From Tridacna crocea (lineage: Eukaryota > Mollusca > Bivalvia > Cardiida > Cardiidae), in the NCBI GenBank assembly GCA_943736015.1, contig OX031070.1:26185673-26249672 (forward strand): a DNA stretch of 64,000 nucleotides, read 5' to 3'. The position numbers were made by a program, and so were the translations under genes. Shown here one piece after another: positions 63,659 to 64,000 of the stretch. Below the pieces are notes generated by a model. That model was given only the letters and a program-made list of their open reading frames with translations, made no database searches and was not told the DNA's origin. How positions within the stretch are numbered: position 1 is the stretch's first letter; each line of letters opens with the position of its first letter.

Positions 63659-63887
63659 TTAACCCATTACTCCATAGATATTCATTTCTACACATTGTTT
63701 GTAGGAGCCTTTGGAAAACATTGTGGCAAAAGGTGAAATTGATCGTCACAAGCAATTTCACCTTTTGTCACAATGTTTTCTATGCTATCAAAAGGTATCA
63801 TTTACACATAAGAAACCACTTCATCCTTGCTGTTATTTAGGGTCAATTAGAGATGCCATAGAAATGCCTCATGGGATAAAGGGTTAA
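63659..63887 (+). mobile_element. family B TTAA-hairpin element, Mondo intron 6
   Basis: TTAA at both ends. Tip GATCGTCACAAGC has two mismatches; all other modules intact. Confidence 0.85.
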
Positions 63888-63980
63888 AGCTGTTAAAATG
63901 TTTTCCCTTTTGCCACCATGTTTTCTATAGCAGTTTTATGCTTGAGGTGAAAAGAATGTCTGCAGGAGGTTGTTTGTTAA

Positions 63981-64000
63981 CTTTGTTTCCTATCTTACAG
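63981..64000 (+). other. MLXIP: probable acceptor of the next Mondo exon
   Basis: A pyrimidine-rich run ending TATCTTACAG finishes exactly at the window edge. No other strong acceptor with an open phase-1 frame is evident in intron 6, so exon 7 probably starts at the next base outside the window. Confidence 0.55.

Overview
This window is AT-rich animal genomic DNA carrying the 5' part of one protein-coding gene and a very dense load of short palindromic transposons and satellites. Repeat style (a tRNA-SINE, TTAA-flanked hairpin elements, (TCCG)n-headed repeats) and the spliced, invertebrate-like gene suggest a mollusc, most likely a bivalve. My best guess is Dreissena, from memory of similar repeats; nothing here proves it.

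The gene lies on the + strand from about 49.1 kb to the right edge. Six coding exons (49237-63260) splice in frame with GT-AG introns into 290 residues matching the N-terminal glucose-sensing half of the Mondo family (MondoA/MLXIP and ChREBP/MLXIPL). The conserved regions appear in order: HSGQFMVS, a leucine-rich nuclear-export segment, SPKWKPFRG / KIRLNNIIWREWHMQ, the basic YYWKRR region, and FPNPRE. One exon is a 12-nt microexon. The gene runs out of the window, and a good acceptor AG forms the last two bases. The bHLH-zipper half is not present.

From 1 to 49 kb I find no convincing exon. The sequence is a mosaic of: (a) about 60 intact or broken copies of TTAA-flanked elements of about 200-240 bp with a long central hairpin (families A, B, C and G, piggyBac-like ends); (b) a two-hairpin element with CTTGCAACACGCG ends (family D); (c) smaller foldback families E, F and H; (d) four copies of a 390-550 bp element with 9-bp target duplications, Mutator-like (family I); (e) a 540-bp element with TTTAAAGGTGG ends (family J); (f) two kinds of tRNA-derived SINE; (g) a nested giant palindrome at 32.6-33.3 kb; (h) minisatellites at 37.1 kb (43 bp), 42.0 kb, 43.4-45.4 kb (two satellites sharing a core) and 47.1 kb (74 bp).

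The Mondo introns hold the same families plus a degenerate mariner inserted inside a family G hairpin, a 150-bp tandem array, and five of the six family B copies. The strongest non-genic result is a paralogous empty site at 40.1 kb versus a filled site at 40.2-40.5 kb, which shows family A inserts at, and duplicates, TTAA. Arms of the central hairpins also carry matching changes on both sides, and many broken copies have lost sequence from the hairpin centre.
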